Assembly: GCF_001673635.1 (NCBI RefSeq)
Contig: NZ_LZMH01000023.1
Coordinates: 182,229-246,228, forward strand
Direction: 5' to 3'
From: Mycobacterium asiaticum
GTDB taxonomy: Bacteria; Actinomycetota; Actinomycetes; Mycobacteriales; Mycobacteriaceae
Length of the DNA stretch: 64,000 nt
Shown here: positions 1-26,643 of the stretch, one piece after another
Numbering within the stretch: the stretch's first letter is position 1
How the letters are laid out: each line of letters starts with the position of its first letter
Notes under the pieces: model-generated
The model's input: the letters and a program-made list of their open reading frames with translations, nothing else
What the model was told of the DNA's origin: nothing
Databases searched by the model: none
Position numbers and translations under genes: made by a program

Positions 1-404
1 TTCTGCAGGTCCGAGCCACCACCGGGCTCGGTGAGCGCCATGGTGGCCCGCAACTCGCCTGTGGCCATCGGCGGCAGATACGTCCGCTTTTGCTCCTCGG
101 TGCCGAACAGCGTCAGCAGCTTGGCGACCACGGTGTGGCCGCCCATCGCCCCGGCCAGGCTCATCCAGCCGCGCGCAAGTTCCTGGGTCACCTGGACATA
201 GCAGGGCATCGAGACCGGTGACCCGCCGTACTCCTCGTCGATGGCCAGGCCGTAGATGCCGATGCGCTTCATCTGTTCGATCCACGCCTCGGGATAGGTG
301 TTGGCATGCTCGATTTCGCGCACGGTCGGCTTGACCTCGCGATCGATGAACGCCCGCACGGTGGCGACCAGCATCGCCTCCACGTCGTCCAGTTCAGTGC
401 TCAC
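1..404 (-). CDS. fadE3: acyl-CoA dehydrogenase FadE3, N-terminal part (runs off the window)
   Basis: The minus strand reads from a GTG at 404 and stays open to the window edge, giving about 134 residues of an acyl-CoA dehydrogenase. The N-terminal helical domain is followed by MALTEPGGGSD, which matches the flavin-contacting family signature (ALTExxGGSD). The enzyme oxidises acyl-CoA to trans-2-enoyl-CoA with FAD in the cytoplasm. The start is supported by a purine-rich GGAGAGG about 10 bases upstream. It is divergent from the Rv0216-like gene, as Rv0215c/Rv0216 are in M. tuberculosis, which is why I name it fadE3. The C-terminal two thirds, including the catalytic glutamate, lie outside the window, so activity cannot be judged. 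Confidence 0.85.
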   Translation of the reverse strand, partial: MSTELDDVEAMLVATVRAFIDREVKPTVREIEHANTYPEAWIEQMKRIGIYGLAIDEEYGGSPVSMPCYVQVTQELARGWMSLAGAMGGHTVVAKLLTLFGTEEQKRTYLPPMATGELRATMALTEPGGGSDLQ

Positions 405-426
405 CGTCGGCCGCCTCTCCGTTGGT

Positions 427-482
427 CGAGAGTGATTCTGGCGACGCGGGACCGGCGTGTCGCGTCGTGGCTTTCACTCTCG
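427..482. promoter_or_regulatory. nested dyad in the fadE3/Rv0216 divergent promoter region
   Basis: Two concentric perfect inverted repeats share one centre. Outer arms CGAGAGTGA (427-435) and TCACTCTCG (474-482); inner arms CGACGCG (442-448) and CGCGTCG (461-467). The intervening loops are 6 bases on each side and the core is 12 bases. It is the only striking symmetry between the two divergent starts, so it is a candidate operator or a cruciform/RNA hairpin in the leader of the Rv0216-like gene. No regulator can be named. Confidence 0.5.
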
Positions 483-533
483 GCTGTATGGGTGTTTGAC
501 CCTCGGTTGGACAGCCTGCCAGCATGAGCCCTT

Positions 534-1532
534 GTGATTAACGGGTACCGGGACCTCCGGGCGGGCGGCCCCTACTTCGACGACCTGTCGCCGGGCCAGG
601 TGTTCGACTGGGCGCCGTCGGTCACCCTGAGTGCCGGGCTGGCCGCCGCCCATCAGGCGATCGTGGGCAACCGGTTGCGGCTGTCGCTGGACGCCGGGCT
701 GTGCGGCGCGGTCACCGGCGCGACGGGTGCGCTGGCGCACCCCGGCTTGGTGTGTGACCTGGCGATCGGGCAGTCGACGCTGGCCACCCAGCGGGTCAAG
801 GCGAATCTGTTCTACCGCGGGTTGCGGTTTCACCGCTTTCCGGTGCTCGGCGACACGCTGTACACCCGCACCGAAGTGGTGGGGCTGCGGGCCAACTCGG
901 TCAAGCCCGACCGGCCGCCGACGGGCCTGGCGGCGCTGCGTATGACGACCATCGACCAGGCCGATCAGTTGGTGCTGGACTTCTACCGCTGCGCGATGCT
1001 GCCCACCAGCCCGCAGTGGGCAGGCTCGGGGCCGGCCGATGACCTGTCCGCTATCGGCGCGGACGCGACGGACCCGCTCGTCGACCCGACCCAGGAGTGG
1101 GACGCCGAGGCCTTCCGCGCCCGGGTGCCCGGTCCGCATTTCGACCCGCAGCTGGCGGGTGCGGTGCTGCACAGTACCGGCGACGTGGTGACCAGCGCCC
1201 CGGAGCTGGCCAGGCTCACCTTCAACATCGCTGCCACACACCATGATTGGCGGGCCGGCGGGCAGCGGCTGGTGTACGGCGGGCACACCATCGGGCTGGC
1301 GTTCGCGCAAGCCAACCGGCTGCTGCCGAACCTGGTGACGGTGCTGGGCTGGCAGTCCTGCGACCACACCGGCCCGGTGCGCGAGGGTGACACCCTGTAC
1401 AGCGAGCTGCACGTCGAATCCGCAGACTCGCGCGAGCACGGGGGTGTGCTGGGTCTGCGCTCGGTGGTCTATGCGGTTGGCGAGCCGGACCGGCAGGTCT
1501 TGGACTGGCGCTTCAGCGCGCTGCAGTTCTGA
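534..1532 (+). CDS. double-hotdog (MaoC-like) dehydratase-family protein, Rv0216-like
   Basis: 332 residues from a GTG start. The N-terminal half (YRDLRAGGPYFDDL onward) and the C-terminal half look like two tandem hotdog domains, as established for M. tuberculosis Rv0216. The second half contains THHDW followed by LVYGGHTIGLA, which resembles the MaoC/R-hydratase active-site region (Asp-x-His type) without the canonical GDxNPxH spacing. By family it should bind acyl-CoA thioesters in the cytoplasm; the reaction is not established here. It is divergent from fadE3 and ends 22 bases before the convergent stop of the giant PE_PGRS gene. The start rests on length and orthology; no strong ribosome site is visible. 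Confidence 0.75.
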   Translation: MINGYRDLRAGGPYFDDLSPGQVFDWAPSVTLSAGLAAAHQAIVGNRLRLSLDAGLCGAVTGATGALAHPGLVCDLAIGQSTLATQRVKANLFYRGLRFHRFPVLGDTLYTRTEVVGLRANSVKPDRPPTGLAALRMTTIDQADQLVLDFYRCAMLPTSPQWAGSGPADDLSAIGADATDPLVDPTQEWDAEAFRARVPGPHFDPQLAGAVLHSTGDVVTSAPELARLTFNIAATHHDWRAGGQRLVYGGHTIGLAFAQANRLLPNLVTVLGWQSCDHTGPVREGDTLYSELHVESADSREHGGVLGLRSVVYAVGEPDRQVLDWRFSALQF

Positions 1533-1554
1533 CGTCCCGGTCCGGCCCGCCCGT

Positions 1555-19425
<17,871 letters not shown>

Positions 19426-19449
19426 GGGGGACCCGTCCATTTGCTCGGA

Positions 19450-19521
19450 CACGACCCAAAGGTCGTGTGACGATTCCCCCGGTCATGTTGTCTAGCTAAG
19501 CCAATACGAAGATAACCTAAT
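19450..19521 (-). promoter_or_regulatory. conserved PE_PGRS 5' leader: hairpin plus upstream block
   Basis: On the minus strand, 24 bases before the giant PE_PGRS start, CACGACCTTTGGGTCGTG (19450-19467) folds into a perfect stem with a TTTG tetraloop; one more A-T pair extends it outward. Upstream of it lies the 14-base block CATGACCGGGGGAA (19474-19487), then a GTTATC...TTCGTAT-like stretch to about 19521. The same three elements precede the second PE_PGRS gene. No classical Shine-Dalgarno sequence is present; the start is preceded by GACGGGTCCCCC. The region between this gene and the end of the second PE_PGRS gene (19426-19640) holds nothing else I can recognise. Confidence 0.65.
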
Positions 19522-19640
19522 TGCGTTGTTTACAGACTGGTTTACGTCTAATAAGGCTAAAAACATTCTAAAAGTTCCAAAAATGTGGCGCAGGCCACAA
19601 CTCGGTTCGGACCGCTCGGGCTGCCCGCGGCGTGGGCTCG

Positions 19641-22253
19641 CTAGGGGATCAGCCCGTCTCGACCGGCGACGCCGCCGGATCCGGCGGTCCCGGTGGAATT
19701 GCCCGGACCGCCCGTACCGCCGGGGCCGCCGGAGCCGCCGATACCGATGAACGTGGCGTTGCCACCGTTGCCGCCGCCCCCGCCGGACCCGCCGACGTTG
19801 GCCGCGTTGGCACCACCGGCACCACCGGCCCCACCGGCGCCGCCGTTGCCGTAGATCAGGCCGGCGTTGCCATTGACACCGCCGTGTCCGCCGGCCGCAC
19901 CGGCGCCGACGGCATTCGTTCCGGCGCCGCCGGCACCACCGGCGCCGCCGTAACCGCCGTTGCCGATCAACAGCGTGGCAGCGCCGTTGCCGCCGTTACC
20001 GCCTACGCCGCCGAGGGCCAATGGCCCACCGGCGCCGCCGATTCCGCCGTTGCCACCACCCGCGCCGTTGCCGGCCAGGAAACCGCTGGCACCGGCATTG
20101 CCGCCCTGGCCCCCGGCGCCTCCCGACAAGCTGGTGCCAGCCTGTCCGCCCTGGCCGCCGTCGCCGCCGAAACCACCCGTGCCGAGCAGCCAGGCTTGGC
20201 CACCGCTGCCGCCGGTGCCACCGATGCCGGCCGGCGTCAACAGGGTGCCGCTCACACCTGTGCCCCCGGCACCGCCATGGCCACCGAAGCCGAATACCAG
20301 ACCGGCGCTGCCCCCGCCGCCACCGTTGAAGCCGTTCCCGTTGGCGACGCCGGCCACGCCGCCACTGCCGACGCCGCCCTGACCGCCGTTACCGAACAGC
20401 CATGCCCTACCGCCGCTCCCGCCGTCGCCGGCGAGTTCTGTGCCGCCATCGCCACCCGCGCCGCCGTTGCCGAACAACAGGCCGCCGTTGGCGCCGTTGC
20501 GGCCGGTGCCGCCGTCGCCGCCCTCGCCGATCAGCAGGCCGGCCCGGCCGGCCGTGCCTCCGATCACGCCATTTCCGCCGTCACCGCCGTTGCCGAGCAG
20601 CATGGCGTTGCCACCGCCGCCGCCGATACCGTCGCTGCCCGAAGCGCTGACACCGGCGGTGCCGCCGTCCCCGCCGCTGCCGAGCAGCAATCCGCCGTTG
20701 CCGCCGTTGGCCCCGTTGCCGCCGGCGCCGCCGGCCGCGTTGGTGCTGTTGCCACCGGCGCCGCCGTGGCCGCCCCAGCCGATCAGGCCGGCGTTACCGG
20801 CCGTGCCGCCATTGCCCGGCGCCCCGTTCAGCAGGCTGGTACTGCCGCCGTCTCCACCGGAACCGCCGTTGCCCAACAGGCTTCCGCCGCCGGCGCCGGA
20901 GCCACCGGCGCCCCCGACGCCGGACTGGCTGCTGCCGCCGGCTCCGCCCGAACCGCCTTCGCCCAGCAACCAGGCGTGCCCGCCGGCGCCGCCGGCCCCG
21001 CCCGCGCCGCTGCCGCCCAGGTTGGCGCCGCCGCTTCCGCCGTGCCCACCACTGCCGAGCAGGAATCCGCCGCTGGCACCCGATCCGCCCGCGCCTCCGT
21101 AACCGGCCAGGCTGCTGCCGCCGGCGGCGCCGCTACCGCCCCACCCGAGCAACCAGGCTGCTCCGCCCGCTCCACCGGCACCGGCGTCGGCGCCCGCGCT
21201 GTTACCACCGGCCCCGCCGTCGCCGCCCAGACCCAACAGGTAGGCATTGCCGCCGATACCGCCGCCGCCGCCGACCCCGGTACCTGCGGCGTTACCGCCG
21301 GCGCCGCCGGACCCGGCGATGCCCAGGATGGCGTTGCCTCCGTCGCCCCCGGCGCCCGCCGCCCCGAACCCGGCCGCACTACCGCCCGCGCCGCCGGAAC
21401 CGGCGTTGCCGAACAATCCCGCGTTAGCGCCGGCGCCGCCGGCTCCACCGCTGCCGCTGACGCTGGTGCTACCTCCCGCGCCACCGGACCCGCCGTTGCC
21501 GAAGAGCAGCCCGGCGGAGCCGCCTGATGCGCCGTCGGCACCGTTGGCGAACATGCTCGAGCCGCCGGCTCCGCCGACGCCGCCGCTGCCGAGCAGATAT
21601 GCCGAACCGCCTGCGCCACCGAGGCCGCCGGCGCCGTTGCCGCCTATGCCCCCCGTACCGCCGGCGCCGCCATTGCCCCAGAGCCAGCCACCGCTGCCGC
21701 CGGCTCCGCCTGTCCCGCCGGCGCCGTTCGACGAGCCGCCGACACCTCCGGCGCCGCCGCTGCCGATCAGTCCGGCCGACCCGCCGGCGCCGCCGGTCTG
21801 TCCCGGTGCGCCGGACCCGCCGCGGCCACCGTTACCCCACAGGTAGCCGCCGGGCTGGCCGGGATTGCCGGTTCCGTCGACGCCGTTGGCGCCGTCGCCG
21901 ATCAGCGGGCGTCCGAACAGGGTTTCGGTGGGCGTGTTGATCAGGTCGATCAGCGACTGCAATGGCGAGGCGTTGGCCGTCTCGGCGGCGGCGTAGGAGG
22001 CCGCGCCGGCCGACAGGCTCTGCAGGAACTGCTGGTGGAACGCCGCGGCCTGCGCGCTGATCGCTTGATAGGCCTGGCCGTGGCTGCCGAACGCGGCCGC
22101 GATTGCGGCGGACACCTCGTCTTGGGCGGCCACCAGCACGCTGGTCGTGGAGGCGGCGGCCGAAGCGTTGGCCGATTCGATTGCCGCACCGATCCCGGTG
22201 AGGTTCGAAGCCGCTGCGTGTAGCGCGTCAGGTGCTGCGATGAGGTACGACAT
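19641..22253 (-). CDS. PE_PGRS family protein (870 aa)
   Basis: 870 residues starting [16 protein letters not shown]. The PE domain covers about residues 1-92 with YAAAE as the type VII secretion signal, followed by the linker motif [11 protein letters not shown] and a conventional PGRS domain with regularly spaced hydrophobic units (GGxAxLLGxGGxGG) throughout. It ends GRDGLIP without a separate C-terminal domain. Its PE domain and 5' leader are close to those of the downstream giant gene, so the pair probably arose by duplication, but its PGRS lacks the 1-kb super-repeats. By family it is expected at the cell envelope or secreted through ESX-5. Both PE_PGRS genes point the same way and are separated by 215 bases that include the second leader, so each likely has its own transcription start. 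Confidence 0.93.
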   Translation of the reverse strand: MSYLIAAPDALHAAASNLTGIGAAIESANASAAASTTSVLVAAQDEVSAAIAAAFGSHGQAYQAISAQAAAFHQQFLQSLSAGAASYAAAETANASPLQSLIDLINTPTETLFGRPLIGDGANGVDGTGNPGQPGGYLWGNGGRGGSGAPGQTGGAGGSAGLIGSGGAGGVGGSSNGAGGTGGAGGSGGWLWGNGGAGGTGGIGGNGAGGLGGAGGSAYLLGSGGVGGAGGSSMFANGADGASGGSAGLLFGNGGSGGAGGSTSVSGSGGAGGAGANAGLFGNAGSGGAGGSAAGFGAAGAGGDGGNAILGIAGSGGAGGNAAGTGVGGGGGIGGNAYLLGLGGDGGAGGNSAGADAGAGGAGGAAWLLGWGGSGAAGGSSLAGYGGAGGSGASGGFLLGSGGHGGSGGANLGGSGAGGAGGAGGHAWLLGEGGSGGAGGSSQSGVGGAGGSGAGGGSLLGNGGSGGDGGSTSLLNGAPGNGGTAGNAGLIGWGGHGGAGGNSTNAAGGAGGNGANGGNGGLLLGSGGDGGTAGVSASGSDGIGGGGGNAMLLGNGGDGGNGVIGGTAGRAGLLIGEGGDGGTGRNGANGGLLFGNGGAGGDGGTELAGDGGSGGRAWLFGNGGQGGVGSGGVAGVANGNGFNGGGGGSAGLVFGFGGHGGAGGTGVSGTLLTPAGIGGTGGSGGQAWLLGTGGFGGDGGQGGQAGTSLSGGAGGQGGNAGASGFLAGNGAGGGNGGIGGAGGPLALGGVGGNGGNGAATLLIGNGGYGGAGGAGGAGTNAVGAGAAGGHGGVNGNAGLIYGNGGAGGAGGAGGANAANVGGSGGGGGNGGNATFIGIGGSGGPGGTGGPGNSTGTAGSGGVAGRDGLIP

Positions 22254-22276
22254 CGGGGAACCCGTCTACTCCTGAC

Positions 22277-22350
22277 CACGACCCAAGAGCCGTGTGTAGT
22301 TTTCCCCCGGTCATGCGTACTGGCTGAGCCGATACGAACGATAACGCAAA
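22277..22350 (-). promoter_or_regulatory. conserved PE_PGRS 5' leader, second copy
   Basis: CACGGCTCTTGGGTCGTG on the minus strand (22277-22294) lies 23 bases before the start. Compared with the copy at 19450 the stem differs at two pairs (A-U becomes G-U, C-G becomes U-G) and the loop is CTTG instead of TTTG, so pairing is kept. The identical 14-base block CATGACCGGGGGAA lies at 22302-22315, followed by a similar GTTATCGTTCGTAT stretch ending near 22345. The start is preceded by GACGGGTTCCCCG rather than by a purine-rich ribosome site. Confidence 0.65.
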
Positions 22351-22412
22351 TCCTGCGTTTACATACTGAATTGCAGGCTATTTCTCATAAACCATCCAGA
22401 TAGTTTCGTTTT

Positions 22413-23642
22413 GTGGTTCGCGTCACACTATGGGTCGGGTTGCCCCCGGCACGTCCCCTTTCGGACGGCGCGCACCATGGTGGAGTGGATGCGCGGTGGG
22501 CGGGCGAGTGGGGCCGCAGCGGGCTGGCCTACCTGACCGGCCTGCCTGAGCGGCCGCCCGACTTCTCGCGCGCGCAGGTGTTGGAACGGGCCAACGGGAT
22601 GACTCCGGACGCGGCCACGTTGCTCAGTGGACGAGCCGCGTTGCTGGGTTTGACGCGCCGTGGCCGGGTGTCAGTAGGTGGCGCCACACGATTGTTTTCG
22701 GCCCGCGACGGCTGGTGCGCGATCACGCTGTCCCGTCCGGACGACATCGCGGCGGTTCCCGCCTTGCTGGGTATCGAGGGCATCCGAGGTGACCACTGGC
22801 CGGCGGTGCGGCGCTGGGTGGCCGCGTGTGCGGCGGCAGACGTCGTCGGCCGCGCGGAATTGCTCGACATTCCTGCGGCCGCACTTGGCGAAGCGGCCCC
22901 CGCGCCCCCCGAGATCCGGCAGGTCGCGCCCCGGGGATCCCCCCGCGGACCCCGCGGCCTGCTGGTGGCCGACCTGTCCTCGATGTGGGCCGGACCCCTG
23001 TGTGGGCAGCTGCTGGCTCGGGCCGGTGCCACCGTGGTCAAGGTGGAGAGTCCGGCCCGCCCGGACGGCACCAGGTCGGGCCACCCCGGGTTCTTCGACT
23101 GGATCAACGGCGGGAAGCTGTCCTACTGCCTGGACTTCGATACGCAGGCCGACGAGCTGCGGGCGCTACTGGCGGTCGCCGACGTGGTGATCGAAGGATC
23201 GCGGCCCGAGGCGCTGGCCCGCCGAGCCCTCGGCCCGGACGACATCGCGCCGCGGGACGGCCGGATCTGGGTGCGGATCACCGGGCACGGGTCGCGTTCC
23301 CGGCGGCCCGCTTTCGGCGACGACGCGGCGGTGGCCGGGGGGCTGGTCGGAACCGCCGACGGTCCCGTGTTCTGCGGAGACGCCATTGCGGACCCGTTGT
23401 CCGGGCTGGAGGCCCACCGGGCCGTCGTCGATTCTCTGGGCCGGGGCGGTGGCGAGCTGATCGAGATTTCGATGGCGGCCGTCGCCGCGACTTACGCGAA
23501 GCTGCCGCTGCACTCGTCGACCACCGATTTGCCCGCACCGCCGCCGCCGGCGCCGTCAGTGCCGGCCATCGCGGCCGCCCTCGGCGCCGACAACGCCACA
23601 ATTCGTCACCTCGTCAACGAAAACCGCTGTCTGCCATGCTGA
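22413..23642 (+). CDS. CaiB/BaiF family CoA-transferase (type III), atypical layout
   Basis: Up to 409 residues. Residues 183-310 carry the CaiB N-domain pattern: LLVADLSSMWAGPLCGQLLA, GATVVKVESP, FFDWINGGKLSYCLDF, ADVVIEGSRPEAL and FGDD (301-304), where family members hold the catalytic aspartate that forms acyl-aspartyl intermediates. About 180 residues precede this pattern, and the usual C-terminal half after the active site is short, so this may be a rearranged or two-part member. Type III enzymes move CoA between carboxylic acids or racemise 2-methylacyl-CoA; the substrate is unknown. The start is uncertain: GTG 22413 is the longest choice and GTG 22485 gives a family-like N-terminus. 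It overlaps the next gene by 7 bases, indicating translational coupling. I do not recall an ortholog at this spot in M. tuberculosis. Confidence 0.75.
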   Translation: MVRVTLWVGLPPARPLSDGAHHGGVDARWAGEWGRSGLAYLTGLPERPPDFSRAQVLERANGMTPDAATLLSGRAALLGLTRRGRVSVGGATRLFSARDGWCAITLSRPDDIAAVPALLGIEGIRGDHWPAVRRWVAACAAADVVGRAELLDIPAAALGEAAPAPPEIRQVAPRGSPRGPRGLLVADLSSMWAGPLCGQLLARAGATVVKVESPARPDGTRSGHPGFFDWINGGKLSYCLDFDTQADELRALLAVADVVIEGSRPEALARRALGPDDIAPRDGRIWVRITGHGSRSRRPAFGDDAAVAGGLVGTADGPVFCGDAIADPLSGLEAHRAVVDSLGRGGGELIEISMAAVAATYAKLPLHSSTTDLPAPPPPAPSVPAIAAALGADNATIRHLVNENRCLPC

Positions 23643-24937
23643 TTCACCGGGCCACCCTGCTGGACGGGACGGCGGCAGATATCCGCGTCGGTGCCCGGGT
23701 CGAGGAGGTGGGTCAACGGCTGACCCCGCGGCGCGGCGAGGCGGTGCTGGACGCGGGCGGCGCGGCGGTGCTGCCCGGGCTGCACGACCACCACGTCCAC
23801 TTGCGGTCGGCGGCCCAGGCGCTGGATTCGCTCTCCGTCGGCCCACCGACCGTCCGCACCAAAGATCAACTCACCCATGCCCTTTCGCATGCAGTGCCGG
23901 GCCCGGACGGATGGATCCGCGCCGTCGGCTACCACGAATCGGTAGCGGGGGAGTTGAACCGGACGACGCTGGACGCGGTGCTGGCGCACATCCCGGTGCG
24001 GGTCCAGCATCGCAGCGGCGCGCTGTGGGTGCTCAATTCCGCGGCGCTGGGCCGGGTCGGGCTGCCCGGCCATCCCGACGGCCGGTTACGCAGCGCCGAC
24101 CCGTGGTCGGATGCGTTGCAGCGCCGGGAAAGTGACCTGGCCGAACTGAGCCGGCGTATCACCGCGACGGGCGTCACCGGCGTCACCGACGCCACCCCGG
24201 ACCTCGACGCCAACGATCTGGTTTCGCTGATGATGGCGCATCGCAGCCGGGAGTTCCGCCCCGGCGTGCGGTTGCTCGCTCCGGGCAAGAAGATCCTGCA
24301 CGACGATCGTCTGGATCTGGACGCCCTGACCGACTGGATCCGCGATCGTCACCGCCTCGGCCAGCCCGTCGCCGTGCACTGCGTGACGGCGGCCCAGCTG
24401 GTGGTCACGATCGCAGCGCTGAAGGACGCCGGCAGTCACCCACTGGACCGGATCGAGCACGCGGCCATGGTGCCCGAAGACAACCTGGCGGACCTCGCCG
24501 AGCTGGGCGTCACCGTTGTCACCCAGCCGAATTTCGTTGCCGAGCGCGGTGATCAGTACCTGGCCGACGTACCGGCCGACGAGATCGACCAGCTCTGGCG
24601 GGTCGCCTCGCTGCGCCGGGCCGGGGTCTCCGTCGCGCTGTCCACCGACATGCCGTTCGGCCACGGCGATCCGTGGGCGGCGATGCGGGCCGCGGTGTCC
24701 CGGACCACGCCCAGCGGCATCGTTCTCAACGGTGCCGAATGTGTCACGCCCGCCGCGGCTTTGACGATGTTCCTGGGTTGGCCGGATCGCCCGGACCGGC
24801 CCCGCACCGTCGAGATCGGCGAGCCGGGGGACCTGTGCGTGCTGTCCGAGCCGCCCGCGGTGGCGCTGGCCGAGCTGGATGCTGCCCTGGTGGCCGCCAC
24901 GGTGATCAGGGGTGAACTGGTCTACTTCGCGATGTGA
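23636..24937 (+). CDS. amidohydrolase, YtcJ-like (Amidohydrolase_3) type
   Basis: 433 residues. The metal-site HxH appears as HDHHVHL (His53, His55), with further candidate ligands His248 (AVHCV), His275 (RIEHAAMVP) and Asp338 (LSTDMPFGHGDPW), and GKK at 217-219 that could supply a carboxylated lysine. The family are TIM-barrel metal hydrolases acting on amides, cyclic amides or esters; which substrate is not shown. Its ATG lies inside the end of the CoA-transferase gene (ATGCTGA), so the two are translated together and probably act in one catabolic step series. It converges on lipW with only 15 bases between stops. Confidence 0.8.
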   Translation: MLIHRATLLDGTAADIRVGARVEEVGQRLTPRRGEAVLDAGGAAVLPGLHDHHVHLRSAAQALDSLSVGPPTVRTKDQLTHALSHAVPGPDGWIRAVGYHESVAGELNRTTLDAVLAHIPVRVQHRSGALWVLNSAALGRVGLPGHPDGRLRSADPWSDALQRRESDLAELSRRITATGVTGVTDATPDLDANDLVSLMMAHRSREFRPGVRLLAPGKKILHDDRLDLDALTDWIRDRHRLGQPVAVHCVTAAQLVVTIAALKDAGSHPLDRIEHAAMVPEDNLADLAELGVTVVTQPNFVAERGDQYLADVPADEIDQLWRVASLRRAGVSVALSTDMPFGHGDPWAAMRAAVSRTTPSGIVLNGAECVTPAAALTMFLGWPDRPDRPRTVEIGEPGDLCVLSEPPAVALAELDAALVAATVIRGELVYFAM

Positions 24938-24952
24938 GCGCCGATATGACTG

Positions 24953-25849
24953 TCAGCCCGCCAGCGCCGTCCGCAGGACGTCGCACTGCTGGCGGAAAAA
25001 CTGTTGTGAAACAGGCACTTTCGGCAGCACCAGGTCGAAGCCGTGGAACGCGCCGGGCACCGTTTGCACCTCGCACGGGACCCCGGCTGCGCGTAGCCGG
25101 TCGGCGTAGGCGAGATCCTCGTCGTGGAACAGGTCGTGGGTACCGACCCCGATCCAGGCCGGCGCCAGGCCGCTGAGATCCTCGCGCCGCCCCGGCACCG
25201 CGGTCGACGGATCCGCATCACCGAGATACGCCGTCCAGCCGAATTGGTTGGCCCGCGGGTCCCACAACCGGTGACGGGCATCGGCCGGCGCCGAGGCGCT
25301 GCGGTCGTCGAGCATCGGGTACACCAGCAGCTGGAAGAACGGTGCGATGTCGCCCCGGTCCCGGGCCAGCAGCGCCAGCGCCGCGGCGAGGCCGCCCCCG
25401 GCACTCGCGCCGCCGATGACGATCCGCGCGGGGTCGACCGCGGGCAGTCCGGCCAGCCAGGCCAGCGCCGAATAGCAGTCTTCCAGCGGCGCGGGATACG
25501 GGTGCTCGGGCGCCAGCCGGTAGTCCACCGATGCGACGGTGATGCCCAGCGCGCGGCAGTACCGCAGACACAGCTGGTCGTCCTGCTTCGCGCTGCCTAT
25601 CACGTAGCCGCCGCCGTGAATCCACAGCAGGGCCGGAGCCGGTTCGGCGACCCCGGTGGGGCGGTAGAGGCGCACGCCCACGCCCGAGCCGAGGGTCAGT
25701 ACCTCCACCCCAGGCGGCGTGCGGCCGTTGTTCAGCGGCATCAACGCCCGCATCAGCCGCAGTGTCCGCGGGCCCACCAGTCGGCGCGGTGCGATGCGCG
25801 CCAGCCGGCGCAGGTCGGGATGGACTTCGTCGTTCGCAGTGGCGGCCAT
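24953..25849 (-). CDS. lipW: LipW, hormone-sensitive-lipase family esterase
   Basis: 298 residues, alpha/beta hydrolase of the HSL family. The oxyanion motif HGGG is at 78-81, the nucleophile elbow GASAG at 147-151 (Ser149), and Asp239 (GTHDL) and His269 (GAFHG) complete the triad. It should hydrolyse short- to medium-chain esters in the cytoplasm. I placed the start at the ATG at 25849, which gives MAATANDEVHPDLRRL, close to the M. tuberculosis LipW N-terminus; an upstream ATG at 25999 would add 50 residues unlike the family. It lies next to the Rv0218/Rv0219-like genes as in M. tuberculosis, but here a methyltransferase gene has its start in between, divergent from lipW. Confidence 0.88.
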   Translation of the reverse strand: MAATANDEVHPDLRRLARIAPRRLVGPRTLRLMRALMPLNNGRTPPGVEVLTLGSGVGVRLYRPTGVAEPAPALLWIHGGGYVIGSAKQDDQLCLRYCRALGITVASVDYRLAPEHPYPAPLEDCYSALAWLAGLPAVDPARIVIGGASAGGGLAAALALLARDRGDIAPFFQLLVYPMLDDRSASAPADARHRLWDPRANQFGWTAYLGDADPSTAVPGRREDLSGLAPAWIGVGTHDLFHDEDLAYADRLRAAGVPCEVQTVPGAFHGFDLVLPKVPVSQQFFRQQCDVLRTALAG

Positions 25850-25971
25850 CGCATCAGTATCTACGGAGATCAATCCGTTCCTGCCTCGGCTCCGAATCTT
25901 CAGCTGTAGGTGTTGGGTTGGGCCTAGCACGCCGAGTAGTCGCCGGTGTGCTCGAGCACGAAGGGCGTGGA

Positions 25972-26619
25972 ATGCTGGGACATCTGTACGAACGCGCACT
26001 GGGCGGCGAAAGATGTTGGATCAGGCATGACGACGGCGAGTTGTGGCCGCTGCCTGCCGAGCGGTGGTTGGGCCGACGCGAGGCTGGCGCCGCACACGAG
26101 ACGGACCACGCATTCGACGAGGCGGTGGCGCGGCTGTGCAGCGGTCCGACCATCGAATTGGGTTGCGGTCCAGCACGATTGGTGGCCCGGCTGGTGCGCA
26201 GAGGAATACCCGCGTTGGGCGTGGACCGCTCCGCGGCGGCGATTCGGCTCGCCGGCCGCGGCGGTGCTCCGGCCCTGTGGGCTGACGTGTTCGAACCGCT
26301 GCCCGGGACCGGTCATTGGCAGACGGTGTTGCTGGTCGACGGCAACGTCGGGCTCGGCGGCGATCCGCTGCGTATCCTGCTCCGGGCCGCCGAACTCTTG
26401 CGCCGCGGCGGACGATGCGTCGTCGAATTCGACGCCCGGGCCATCGGCGTCCAGGGCCGTCGGGTCCGGCTCGAGTCCGGTGGTGAGGTGGGGCCGTGGT
26501 TCCGCTGGGCCGCGGTCGGCGTCGACAGCGCCGCGACGCTTGCCGCACAGGCCGGTCTCACACCCACCGGAGTCCGGTGGATCGGTGACCGAGTTGTGGT
26601 GACGCTGGCTGTCAGCTGA
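25972..26619 (+). CDS. class I SAM-dependent methyltransferase
   Basis: 215 residues. The SAM-binding motif I is IELGCGPARL (61-70), followed by the acidic strand end GVDRSAAA (83-90) and LLVDGNVGLGGD, a motif seen in small actinobacterial methyltransferases. Substrate unknown. The ATG at 25972 is preceded by GAAGGG with 7-8 bases spacing; an in-frame GTG at 25948 is possible. It ends 24 bases before the molybdopterin oxidoreductase gene and is co-directional with that and the next membrane gene, so I read the three as one operon. The gene ends in a 13-base tandem duplication that carries its stop codon. Confidence 0.75.
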   Translation: MLGHLYERALGGERCWIRHDDGELWPLPAERWLGRREAGAAHETDHAFDEAVARLCSGPTIELGCGPARLVARLVRRGIPALGVDRSAAAIRLAGRGGAPALWADVFEPLPGTGHWQTVLLVDGNVGLGGDPLRILLRAAELLRRGGRCVVEFDARAIGVQGRRVRLESGGEVGPWFRWAAVGVDSAATLAAQAGLTPTGVRWIGDRVVVTLAVS

Positions 26620-26643
26620 GGCTGTCAGCTGAGGAAGGTGAAG

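Noticed and set aside
19426..19452. Extra nine residues on the giant PE_PGRS from an upstream ATG at 19452
   Set aside because: PE proteins begin MSYLIAAP or close variants, the second copy starts exactly there, and the leader spacing is the same only for the downstream ATG.
24953..25999. Longer LipW from the ATG at 25999
   Set aside because: The additional 50 residues are Arg-rich and unlike the family; they would also overlap the divergent methyltransferase start region.
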